A stretch of DNA of 53,566 bases from Bacteroides sp. Lineage in GTDB: Bacteria > Bacteroidota > Bacteroidia > Bacteroidales > Bacteroidaceae. Where the stretch lies: the NCBI GenBank assembly GCA_017472925.1, contig JAFUNS010000004.1:1-53566 (forward strand), written 5' to 3'. Positions 40,192 to 48,538 of this stretch are shown here, one piece after another (positions within the stretch are counted from its first letter, which is position 1; every line of letters starts with the position of its first letter). The notes under the pieces are model-generated. The model did not search any database. It was not told where the DNA came from and saw only the letters and a list, made by a program, of their open reading frames with translations. Made by a program: the position numbers and the translations under genes.

Positions 40192-41667
40192 ATGGACATA
40201 AAAAGAAAATTGGGATTGAGTATATTGCTTGGCGTTATATCATTAGCGTTAAATGCACAAGTGAATGAATTTGAAAAGGAGTTTGAGGAATTTACCCGGC
40301 AGGCAAGGAAGAACTACAATGATTTCCGAAGTAAAGCCAATAAGGAGTATTCCGACTTCATACGGAAAGCGTGGGAAATATATCTGGCTAAACCTGAAAT
40401 CCCTAAACCGAAGGATGAACCGCCTGTGCCACCCACTCCATATCCTAAGGATGATAAAGACGAACCTATAGAAGATACCCCGAAACCTTATGATGAAGTA
40501 GTGCCTGTAGTGGAACCGGAAGCACAGCCCAAACCGGTAGACCCCATTCGGGAGGAACCTCAACCTAAGGAAGAGACTTTTTCTTTCGGGTTCTTTCAGA
40601 CGGCATGTAAGGTTAGGTTAGGGGACAACCAGCGCTTTTCATTAAAGAATACCAGCAAGAATGCATTGGCGGATGCATGGGAGCGTTTGGCAAGTAGTGA
40701 ATATAATAATGTAATTCGTGATTGTTTGGAACTTCGCATTCGACACCGGTTGTGCGACTGGGCTTACCTGTTGATGTTACAAGAACTTTCGGATGCTTAT
40801 TTGGGTAAGGGGACAAACGAAAGTACTTTGCTTTGTGCTTATCTTTATTGTCAGTCGGGTTACCAAATGCGTTTGGGATTGGGAAACAACAAACTGTATC
40901 TGATGGTGGCAAGCAAACACCAAATTTATGGACGTCCTTATTGGGAGATAGAGGGGATGTCTTACTATCCTTTGAACTGCAATGAACGGTCGCTGGAAAT
41001 ATGTGGTGCTTCATTCCCCAAAGAACAACCTCTGTCGTTGTTGGTGGCGGACATTCCTTTGTTTGCTGAACAATTGTCCAATACCAGAACGTTACAATCG
41101 GAACATTATCAAGATATGAAAGTGCAACTTGTTTCTGACAAGAATCTAATAAGCTTTTTTGATACGTATCCAAGTTCTATGATAGGGGAGAATTTCTGTA
41201 CTCGATGGGCATTTTATGCCAATACTCCTTTGAGCAAGCGTATGAAGGAACAATTGTATCCGTCCTTGTGGAATACTGTTCAAGGAAAATCGCAATTAGA
41301 GGCGGTCAATAAGTTGCTGAACTTTGTACAGACAGCCTTTATGTACGAATATGATGATAAGGTATGGGGAGGAGACCGTGCTTTTTTTGCAGAAGAGAGT
41401 CTGTATTATCCGTATTGCGATTGTGAAGACCGTTCCATTCTTTTCTGTCGGTTGGTACGTGATTTGTTAGGATTGAAGGTGTTGTTGGTGTATTATCCGG
41501 GACATTTGGCTACGGCGGTACAATTCACGGAGTCGGTTAGTGGTGATTATATTTCATTGAACAATCAGAAATTTGTAGTTTGTGATCCTACGTATATCGG
41601 TGCTCCCGTAGGAGCTACTATGCCCGATATGGATAATAGTAGTGCTACAGTTATTTTACTGGAATAG
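40192..41667 (+). CDS. Secreted transglutaminase-like cysteine protein
   Basis: This 491-residue protein has a signal peptide (LGLSILLGVISLALNAQ). A charged helix follows (FEKEFEEFTRQARKNYNDFR), then a Pro-rich linker at about residues 66-135 (PKDEPPVPPTPYPKDDKDEP). The large C-terminal part has a transglutaminase-like triad: Cys411 in YCDCEDRSILFCRLV, His438 in YYPGHLATAV and Asp465 in VVCDPTYIG. Such folds act as peptidases or cross-linking enzymes. It lies directly after the second HEPN/MNT module and may be a functional neighbour of the caspase cluster. Substrate unknown. Confidence 0.75.
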   Translation: MDIKRKLGLSILLGVISLALNAQVNEFEKEFEEFTRQARKNYNDFRSKANKEYSDFIRKAWEIYLAKPEIPKPKDEPPVPPTPYPKDDKDEPIEDTPKPYDEVVPVVEPEAQPKPVDPIREEPQPKEETFSFGFFQTACKVRLGDNQRFSLKNTSKNALADAWERLASSEYNNVIRDCLELRIRHRLCDWAYLLMLQELSDAYLGKGTNESTLLCAYLYCQSGYQMRLGLGNNKLYLMVASKHQIYGRPYWEIEGMSYYPLNCNERSLEICGASFPKEQPLSLLVADIPLFAEQLSNTRTLQSEHYQDMKVQLVSDKNLISFFDTYPSSMIGENFCTRWAFYANTPLSKRMKEQLYPSLWNTVQGKSQLEAVNKLLNFVQTAFMYEYDDKVWGGDRAFFAEESLYYPYCDCEDRSILFCRLVRDLLGLKVLLVYYPGHLATAVQFTESVSGDYISLNNQKFVVCDPTYIGAPVGATMPDMDNSSATVILLE

Positions 41668-41682
41668 ATAATGTTGTTAAAT

Positions 41683-41712
41683 AAAAAGAGAGGCCATTAG
41701 ACCTCTCTTTTT
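41683..41712. terminator. Bidirectional terminator between transglutaminase-like gene and guaA
   Basis: The 11-base arms AAAAAGAGAGG (41683-41693) and CCTCTCTTTTT (41702-41712) serve both converging genes. Confidence 0.88.
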
Positions 41713-41734
41713 GTATCTGATAATCAATTATTTC

Positions 41735-43042
41735 TTATTCCCATTCTATGGTTGAAGATGGCTTCGGTGACATGTCGTAGCATACACGATTTACATTGGG
41801 AACTTCCTTCAATATACGGTCGGTAATCTTCATGAGGATAGGCCATTCTATTTGTTCGATGGTAGCAGTCATGGCATCGATGGTGTTCACCGCGCGGATG
41901 ATGACAGGCCAATCGTATGAACGGGCATTGTTACGTACACCTACACTCTTGAAGTCGGGCACTACAGTAAAGTACTGCCATACTTTCTTGTCGAGGCCGG
42001 CGATGGCAAATTCTTCGCGGAGGATAGCATCGGCTTCGCGGAGAGCTTCCAAACGGTCGCGAGTAATGGCACCCAAACAACGTACACCCAAACCTGGACC
42101 TGGGAACGGTTGGCGATATACCATTTCGTATGGCAAACCAAGTTCTACACCACAAGCGCGAACTTCGTCCTTGAACAATTGCTTCAAAGGTTCAACCAAT
42201 TCAAACTGGAGGTCTTCGGGCAAACCACCTACGTTGTGATGGCTCTTTACCATCTTGGCTGTCTTGGTTCCTGATTCTACGATATCTGGATAGATGGTTC
42301 CTTGACCGAGGAAGTCGATGCCATCGAGTTTGCGTGCTTCTTCTTCGAATACGCGGATAAATTCACCACCGATAATCTTACGCTTCTGTTCAGGATCAGC
42401 TACACCTTCGAGTAAACCGAGGAAACGGTCGGTTGCATCAACGTAAACCAAATTTGCGCAAAGTTGGTTGCGGAATACTTCGACTACGTTTTCTGATTCA
42501 CCCTTACGCATCAAACCGTGGTTTACATGCACGCAAACCAAGTTGTCACCGATGGCTTTTAAAAGGAGGGCAGCTACAACAGAACTGTCTACACCACCCG
42601 AAAGGGCGAGGAGCACCTTCTTGTCGCCTACCTGTTGGCGGATAAGTTCCACCTGGTCTGCCACAAAGTTCTTCATGTTCCAGTTGGCTTCGGCTTTGCA
42701 AGTATCGAAAACAAATCCCTTGATGGCTTCCTTGATAGCTTCTTCGTTGTTAGCAAACTGAGCGAGTTTCACTTCGCACTTGGCCTTGTCGTGGCCAGCT
42801 GCCATAACAGGGAATCCGGCTTCGTAGATTTCTGGAAGCACATCAATTGCAACACCGTCTATTACGTTATTGGGACCACCGTTGATGATGATACCTTTCA
42901 CGTTAGGCAACGCTTTCAGTTCGGCTGCAGTGATGTCATGCGGATAGATTTCGCTGTATACACCCAATGCACGGATTGCTCTGGCAACCACGGTATTTTC
43001 GTGACTACCTAAATCCAGAATAACAATCATGTCTTGTTTCAT
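41735..43042 (-). CDS. guaA: GMP synthase with reduced, non-catalytic glutaminase domain
   Basis: This 435-residue protein makes GMP from XMP, ATP and a nitrogen donor. The PP-loop LLALSGGVDSSVVAALL (residues 148-154) and the dimerisation domain (PFPGPGLGVRCLGAITRDRL, ending IEWE) are intact. The N-terminal glutamine amidotransferase domain begins normally (MIVILDLGSHENTVVARAIR, IIINGGPNN) but has only about 110 residues instead of roughly 190. After FPVMAAGHDKAK, the nucleophile motif GxCxGxQ and the later His/Glu motif are missing. It should therefore use free ammonia or a separate glutaminase. A promoter, a short ORF and an intrinsic terminator precede it. Confidence 0.88.
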   Translation of the reverse strand: MKQDMIVILDLGSHENTVVARAIRALGVYSEIYPHDITAAELKALPNVKGIIINGGPNNVIDGVAIDVLPEIYEAGFPVMAAGHDKAKCEVKLAQFANNEEAIKEAIKGFVFDTCKAEANWNMKNFVADQVELIRQQVGDKKVLLALSGGVDSSVVAALLLKAIGDNLVCVHVNHGLMRKGESENVVEVFRNQLCANLVYVDATDRFLGLLEGVADPEQKRKIIGGEFIRVFEEEARKLDGIDFLGQGTIYPDIVESGTKTAKMVKSHHNVGGLPEDLQFELVEPLKQLFKDEVRACGVELGLPYEMVYRQPFPGPGLGVRCLGAITRDRLEALREADAILREEFAIAGLDKKVWQYFTVVPDFKSVGVRNNARSYDWPVIIRAVNTIDAMTATIEQIEWPILMKITDRILKEVPNVNRVCYDMSPKPSSTIEWE

Positions 43043-43056
43043 ATTCCTATTTACTT

Positions 43057-43239
43057 TTAAAAAAAATATAATTCATATTCATATAAAAAAGAAGCGGCGC
43101 TCCATTCCTTATGGATGCCGCATTCTTTTTCCGAAATCTCTTCCAAACGCAAAGTTTCCTTCATGTTCAAGCAAAGACTTCCTGATAGCCAGGCAGTACT
43201 ATGTGCTCTGAAAGGTCGGGTGATAACTTTACGCATCAT
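43057..43239 (-). other. Possible 60-codon leader ORF upstream of guaA
   Basis: The minus strand has an ORF starting ATGATG (MMRKVITRPFRAHSTAWLSG...YEYELYFF) right after the predicted transcription start. It runs across the intrinsic terminator at 43084-43121 and stops 14 bases before the guaA start codon. Translation through it would block terminator folding. I do not recognise the peptide, and it may be fortuitous. Confidence 0.35.
43084..43121 (-). terminator. Intrinsic terminator in the guaA leader
   Basis: On the minus strand the stem is GCGGC-AT-CCAT with ATGG-AGC-GCCGC, followed by TTCTTTTTT. It lies between the promoter and the guaA ATG, in the same direction. Confidence 0.75.
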
Positions 43240-43269
43240 ATATATTATGTATGGTTTCTAATTCGGATG

Positions 43270-43277
43270 CAAAGATA
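43270..43277 (-). promoter_or_regulatory. Promoter -7 box for guaA
   Basis: The minus strand reads TATCTTTG. It overlaps the region just downstream of the mscL stop (43279) and gives a leader of about 220 bases. Confidence 0.7.
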
Positions 43278-43278
43278 G

Positions 43279-43749
43279 TTATTTTTTTGATTGTTCCTTC
43301 AATAAATCGCGAATTTCTGTCAATAAAACTTCTTCTTTGCTTGGTGCGGGAGGTGCAGGAGGTGCTGCAGGTGCTTCTTCCTTTTTCTTCTTTTCGCTCA
43401 TCTTTTTGATGAGGCTTACAAACATGAATATAGAGAAGGCGATGATGAGGAAATCGAATGTCTGTTGCAAGAAGTTACCATAGTTTAAAGTTACAGCAGG
43501 AACGGCAGCTTGGATAACTTCGCCCGCTTCGTTCAATTTTTCAGGTACTGCTTCTTGTAATGTGCACTTCAAATCCTTGAAATCCATTCCGCCAACCAAC
43601 AATCCGATAGGAGGCATAATGATATCGTTTACCACCGAAGTGACAATTTTACCAAACGCACCACCGATGATAACACCGACAGCCATATCAACCACATTTC
43701 CCTTCATGGCGAACGCCTTGAAGTCCTGTAAAAAAGTACTTTTTCCCAT
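43279..43749 (-). CDS. mscL: Large-conductance mechanosensitive channel MscL
   Basis: This 156-residue inner-membrane channel opens under membrane tension to release solutes during osmotic downshock. TM1 lies in [20 protein letters not shown] with the conserved pore glycines. The periplasmic loop is longer than in E. coli. TM2 lies in [20 protein letters not shown], and the C-terminal cytoplasmic helix ([16 protein letters not shown]) follows an Ala/Pro linker. A TATATTCG box on the minus strand at 43779-43786 is a plausible promoter. It does not appear to share a promoter with guaA. Confidence 0.96.
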   Translation of the reverse strand: MGKSTFLQDFKAFAMKGNVVDMAVGVIIGGAFGKIVTSVVNDIIMPPIGLLVGGMDFKDLKCTLQEAVPEKLNEAGEVIQAAVPAVTLNYGNFLQQTFDFLIIAFSIFMFVSLIKKMSEKKKKEEAPAAPPAPPAPSKEEVLLTEIRDLLKEQSKK

Positions 43750-43787
43750 TTTTTTATATTTTAATATGAATTTTTGTGCGAATATAA

Positions 43788-44909
<1,122 letters not shown>

Positions 44910-44930
44910 TCCGTAACAAATTTATAATTG

Positions 44931-44968
44931 AGAGTGGATGTACAAATGTGCATCCACTCTTTTTTTTC
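44931..44968 (+). terminator. Intrinsic terminator of the GAPDH gene
   Basis: The 10-bp arms AGAGTGGATG (44931-44940) and CATCCACTCT (44951-44960) are followed by eight more T. Confidence 0.92.
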
Positions 44969-45023
44969 TCTTTTTTATGGATAATTCTACAAAATATCTA
45001 TCTTTGTAATTTGATTGAATGAG

Positions 45024-45944
45024 ATGAAGTATGATCTGATTACCATATTAGGACCTACCGCTTCGGGAAAGACTCCGCTTGCGGCTGCATTGGCTGATAA
45101 ACTCCAAACAGAGATTATCAGTGCAGATAGTCGTCAGGTATACAGACGCATGGATTTGGGTACTGGAAAGGATTTGGCGGATTATGCAGTAAACGGACAT
45201 GCTATTCCTTTTCATTTGATTGATATAGTAGAACCGGGAACCAAATACAATGTATTTGAGTATCAACGAGATTTCTTGAAAGCTTATCAGGAAGTTGTGG
45301 CAAAAGGTAAACTGCCGATTCTTTGTGGCGGTACAGGGATGTATCTGGAGTCTGTCTTGAAAGGCTACCGGTTGCTTCCTGTTCCAGAGAATCCGGAGTT
45401 GCGTGCATCCCTTGAAGGAAAGTCGTTGGAAGAGTTGACTGCATTGTTGGCTTCCTATAAGAAACTTCACAATTCTACGGATGTGGATACGCCCAAGCGA
45501 GCTATCCGCGCCATTGAAATAGAAGAATATTACAAGCAGCAACCGGTTGAACATAGAGAATTCCCCCAATTGAACAGTCTGATTATAGGGGTGGACATTG
45601 ATAGGGAACTGAGAAGGGAAAAGATTACCCGTCGATTGAAGCAACGATTGGAAGAAGGGATGATAGACGAGGTGAGAAACTTGCTTGCCGAAGGAATTGC
45701 TCCCGAAGATCTGATTTATTATGGTTTGGAATATAAGTATCTGACCCTTCATGCAACGGGACAACTGACTTTTGAAGAGATGTTCCTGCAACTGGAAACT
45801 GCTATCCATCAGTTTGCCAAGAGACAGATGACATGGTTCCGAGGTATGGAACGCAGGGGATTTACCATTCATTGGTTGGATGCAACCTTACCAACCGAAG
45901 AGAAAGTGGAAAAGATAGAACAATTATTGAACACAAGAACATAA
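45024..45944 (+). CDS. miaA: tRNA dimethylallyltransferase MiaA
   Basis: This 306-residue enzyme adds dimethylallyl to A37 of tRNAs reading UNN codons. It shows the P-loop GPTASGKTPL, then SADSRQVYRRMDLGTGK, GGTGMYLESVLKGY and the tRNA-contact block IYYGLEYKYLTLHATGQLTF. The ATG at 45024 is chosen; a TTG three codons upstream is less likely. The promoter TATCTTTG is at 44999-45006. The lipid-kinase gene follows after 4 bases, and kdsA after that. Confidence 0.96.
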   Translation: MKYDLITILGPTASGKTPLAAALADKLQTEIISADSRQVYRRMDLGTGKDLADYAVNGHAIPFHLIDIVEPGTKYNVFEYQRDFLKAYQEVVAKGKLPILCGGTGMYLESVLKGYRLLPVPENPELRASLEGKSLEELTALLASYKKLHNSTDVDTPKRAIRAIEIEEYYKQQPVEHREFPQLNSLIIGVDIDRELRREKITRRLKQRLEEGMIDEVRNLLAEGIAPEDLIYYGLEYKYLTLHATGQLTFEEMFLQLETAIHQFAKRQMTWFRGMERRGFTIHWLDATLPTEEKVEKIEQLLNTRT

Positions 45945-45948
45945 TGCT

Positions 45949-46881
45949 ATGGCAGTAGAAACAAACAGATGGGGGATTATCTATAACCCCAAAGCTGGAA
46001 GTCGCAAGACTCAGAAGAAGTGGAACGAAATCCGTGAATACATGGAAAGCCGTGGGGTGTTGTTTGACTATCTTCAATCGGAAGGATATGGTTCCGTGGA
46101 ACGTTTGGCACGCATGCTGGCCAATAATGGCTATAAGACCATTGTTGTGGTGGGTGGTGACGGTGCCATTAACGATGCCATTAATGGAATCATGACCTCG
46201 TCTGCCGAAAATAAAGGAGAGATAGCATTAGGTATTATCCCGAATGGTATCGGCAATGACTTTGCTTCTTATTGGGATTTGGATGAAGACAATTACAAGC
46301 AGGCTGTAGACTGTATAATTGACCGTCGATTGCGTAAAATAGATGTAGGACGAGTGGGATACACAGATGGCGATGTATGTAGTACCCGTTATTTTATCAA
46401 TGCCATGTACATTGGTCTGGGAGCCCGTTTTGTATGGATTTCCAATGGAACACGCCGTTTTTGGGGAATGCAATGGCTTTCGTTCATATCGTCTATGTTC
46501 TTGTTGTTGTTTGAACGTAAACTTCATCGTATGCATTTGAAGATTAATGGAGAACATATCCGTGGCAAAATAATGACTGTTTGTATCGGAAGTGCCCGTG
46601 GATATGGATTGACCCCCAGCGCTGTACCTTACAACGGATGGTTGGATGTATCGGTGATATATCGCCCGGAATTGCTGCAATTGTTGAAGGGATTGTGGTT
46701 GCTGGTGAACAGACGCTTGCTGAATCTAAAAAAAGTGGTGAAGCCTTATCGAACCCGTAAAGTGAAGATTCTTCGCGCCCAGAATGCTGCCATTAGTTTG
46801 GATGGACGTCAATTGTATCACAATTGTCCGATAGATGTGAAAATTTTACCCGAAGCGTTGAACTTGATAATACCAAAATAA
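45949..46881 (+). CDS. Diacylglycerol/lipid kinase family protein (DagK/YegS type)
   Basis: This 310-residue protein has the DagK catalytic domain: IIYNPKAGSRKTQKKWNEIR, then VVVGGDGAINDAINGIM (the GGDGT-type nucleotide motif with Ala in place of Thr), then LGIIPNGIGNDFASYW. The C-terminal beta-sandwich ends ISLDGRQLYHNCPIDVKILP. Such enzymes phosphorylate diacylglycerol, sphingoid bases or similar lipids at the membrane. The lipid used here is not shown by sequence; sphingolipid bases are plausible in Bacteroidetes. It lies between miaA and kdsA, 2 bases before the kdsA ATG. Confidence 0.9.
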   Translation: MAVETNRWGIIYNPKAGSRKTQKKWNEIREYMESRGVLFDYLQSEGYGSVERLARMLANNGYKTIVVVGGDGAINDAINGIMTSSAENKGEIALGIIPNGIGNDFASYWDLDEDNYKQAVDCIIDRRLRKIDVGRVGYTDGDVCSTRYFINAMYIGLGARFVWISNGTRRFWGMQWLSFISSMFLLLFERKLHRMHLKINGEHIRGKIMTVCIGSARGYGLTPSAVPYNGWLDVSVIYRPELLQLLKGLWLLVNRRLLNLKKVVKPYRTRKVKILRAQNAAISLDGRQLYHNCPIDVKILPEALNLIIPK

Positions 46882-46883
46882 AT

Positions 46884-47687
46884 ATGAGTGTTATAGAACA
46901 ATTGAAAGACTCGGAGAACTTTTTTCTCTTGGCTGGTCCCTGTGTGATAGAAGGAGAGGAGATGGCTCTCCGTATAGCTGAACGTGTGGTGAAAATAACC
47001 GACCGCTTGCATATTCCTTATGTGTTTAAAGGTTCGTATAGAAAAGCCAATCGTTCACGCTTGGATTCATTTACCGGTATTGGTGATGAAAAAGCTTTGA
47101 AGATTTTAGAAAAGGTACGTACTACATTCGGTGTGCCGGTTGTAACCGATATCCATACTGCCGACGAAGCTGCTATGGCAGCCGAATATGTAGATGTTCT
47201 ACAAATACCCGCATTTCTTTGCCGGCAAACCGATTTGTTGGTTGCTGCAGCTAAAACAGGAAAAGTAGTGAATATCAAAAAAGGACAGTTCTTGTCGCCT
47301 GGTGCCATGCGCTTTGCTGCCGATAAGGTGGTGGAAGCCGGTAATGCTCAAGTGATGCTGACAGAACGCGGAACAACCTTTGGTTATCAGGATTTGTTGG
47401 TGGATTACAGAGGAATCCCCGAGATGCAGTCGTTTGGACATCCGGTGGTATTGGATGTAACCCATTCTCTTCAGCAGCCTAATCAAACTTGTGGAGTAAC
47501 TGGTGGTATGCCACAATTGATTGAAACCATAGCCAAAGCCGGTGTTGCTGTAGGAGTAGACGGATTGTTTATGGAAACGCATGAAGATCCATCCGTAGCT
47601 AAAAGTGATGGTGCCAACATGTTAAAGCTTGATTTGTTGGAAGGATTGTTGGAACGTTTGGTCAGAATCAGACAAGCTATTAAATAA
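46884..47687 (+). CDS. kdsA: 3-deoxy-8-phosphooctulonate synthase KdsA
   Basis: This 267-residue enzyme condenses phosphoenolpyruvate with arabinose 5-phosphate to make Kdo-8-phosphate for lipopolysaccharide. It has LLAGPCVIEGEEMALRIAER, FKGSYRKANRSRLDSF, VVTDIHTADEA and VMLTERGTTFGYQDLLVD in the usual order. The ATG at 46884 gives the family-typical N-terminus. Upstream codons to 46824 overlap the lipid-kinase gene and are ignored. A bidirectional terminator follows and separates it from the converging Crp-type regulator. Confidence 0.96.
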   Translation: MSVIEQLKDSENFFLLAGPCVIEGEEMALRIAERVVKITDRLHIPYVFKGSYRKANRSRLDSFTGIGDEKALKILEKVRTTFGVPVVTDIHTADEAAMAAEYVDVLQIPAFLCRQTDLLVAAAKTGKVVNIKKGQFLSPGAMRFAADKVVEAGNAQVMLTERGTTFGYQDLLVDYRGIPEMQSFGHPVVLDVTHSLQQPNQTCGVTGGMPQLIETIAKAGVAVGVDGLFMETHEDPSVAKSDGANMLKLDLLEGLLERLVRIRQAIK

Positions 47688-47726
47688 AAGAAAGTGGGTG
47701 TACTTAAGAATACACCCACTTTCTTT
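47687..47726. terminator. Bidirectional terminator between kdsA and the Crp-family gene
   Basis: The 16-base perfect arms (47687-47702 and 47711-47726) have an 8-base loop. The arm ends are A- and T-rich, so they work in both directions. The Crp stop codon lies in the right arm. Confidence 0.92.
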
Positions 47727-48426
47727 ATCCTATTTTACTGATTTTCTTCAGCTTCTCTTCGTCTATAATCTTAATCTTTCTACCATCGATGGTAATTATC
47801 TTCTCGGTGGCAAAGTTGGAAAGCGTGCGGATAGCATTGGAAGTGGTCATATTCGATAAATTGGCCAAATCTTCACGCGAGAGATAAATACTCAATGTAG
47901 ATTCGTCTTCTTCCAATCCATAAGTGTCTTTAAGGAACAGCAATGATTCTGCCAATCGACCACGAATGTGCTTCTGAGTAAGGTTGACTGTTCTTTCATC
48001 TGAAATACCCAAGTCGATGGAAAGCTGGCGGATAAAGAACATTGCCAGTTCATTATTCTCTCTCAATAACTTCATAATGGCAGGCATAGGAATCAAACAG
48101 ATGGTACAAGGCTCGAAAGCTGCTGCTGCCGTAACAAAATTGCCTTCTGCAAAATAAGCGCGGTATGCAAAATATTCCTTATCCTTTATTACGCGGATAA
48201 TTTGGCTTCTACCGCCTACACCTTCTTTATAGATCTTTACTTTTCCACTGAGAAGACACATCAAGTGCATGGGTGTTTCGCCTTCACAATAGATGGTCTC
48301 GTTCTTTTTGTACTTTTGTATGGTAAAGTTCTGAGCCAAGAAATCCCTTTGCGATGCAGTCAAAGGTTGCCACAAGTCGGGTATACTTTCGGCTATTTCT
48401 GTTTCTGTTAATTCCTTTTTTACCAT
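47725..48426 (-). CDS. Crp/Fnr family transcription regulator
   Basis: This 233-residue protein has a cyclic-nucleotide-binding-like beta roll (FTIQKYKKNETIYCEGETPM, then HLMCLLSGKVKIYKEG), a long dimer helix, and a winged helix-turn-helix (YLSREDLANLSNMTTSNAIR, then TLSNFATEKIITIDGRKIKI). No Cys cluster for an iron-sulfur site is seen. The ligand is unknown. The promoter TACCTTTG on the minus strand is at 48456-48463. The gene stands alone, convergent with kdsA. Confidence 0.92.
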   Translation of the reverse strand: MVKKELTETEIAESIPDLWQPLTASQRDFLAQNFTIQKYKKNETIYCEGETPMHLMCLLSGKVKIYKEGVGGRSQIIRVIKDKEYFAYRAYFAEGNFVTAAAAFEPCTICLIPMPAIMKLLRENNELAMFFIRQLSIDLGISDERTVNLTQKHIRGRLAESLLFLKDTYGLEEDESTLSIYLSREDLANLSNMTTSNAIRTLSNFATEKIITIDGRKIKIIDEEKLKKISKIG

Positions 48427-48455
48427 TATATGCTAAATAATTATGTTATAGAGCA

Positions 48456-48463
48456 CAAAGGTA
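48456..48463 (-). promoter_or_regulatory. Promoter -7 box for the Crp-family gene
   Basis: The minus strand reads TACCTTTG, 30 bases before the ATG. Confidence 0.65.
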
Positions 48464-48538
48464 AAAATAAAAAAACAAATAAAAGAAGATAAAGTAAAGA
48501 AAATAAGCATGAAGGGAGAAAAAATCTCCCTTCATTGA

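Noticed and set aside
43062-43239. Purine riboswitch upstream of guaA
   Set aside because: I looked for the conserved purine-aptamer junction and loop sequences and did not find them. Only the terminator and short ORF are supported.
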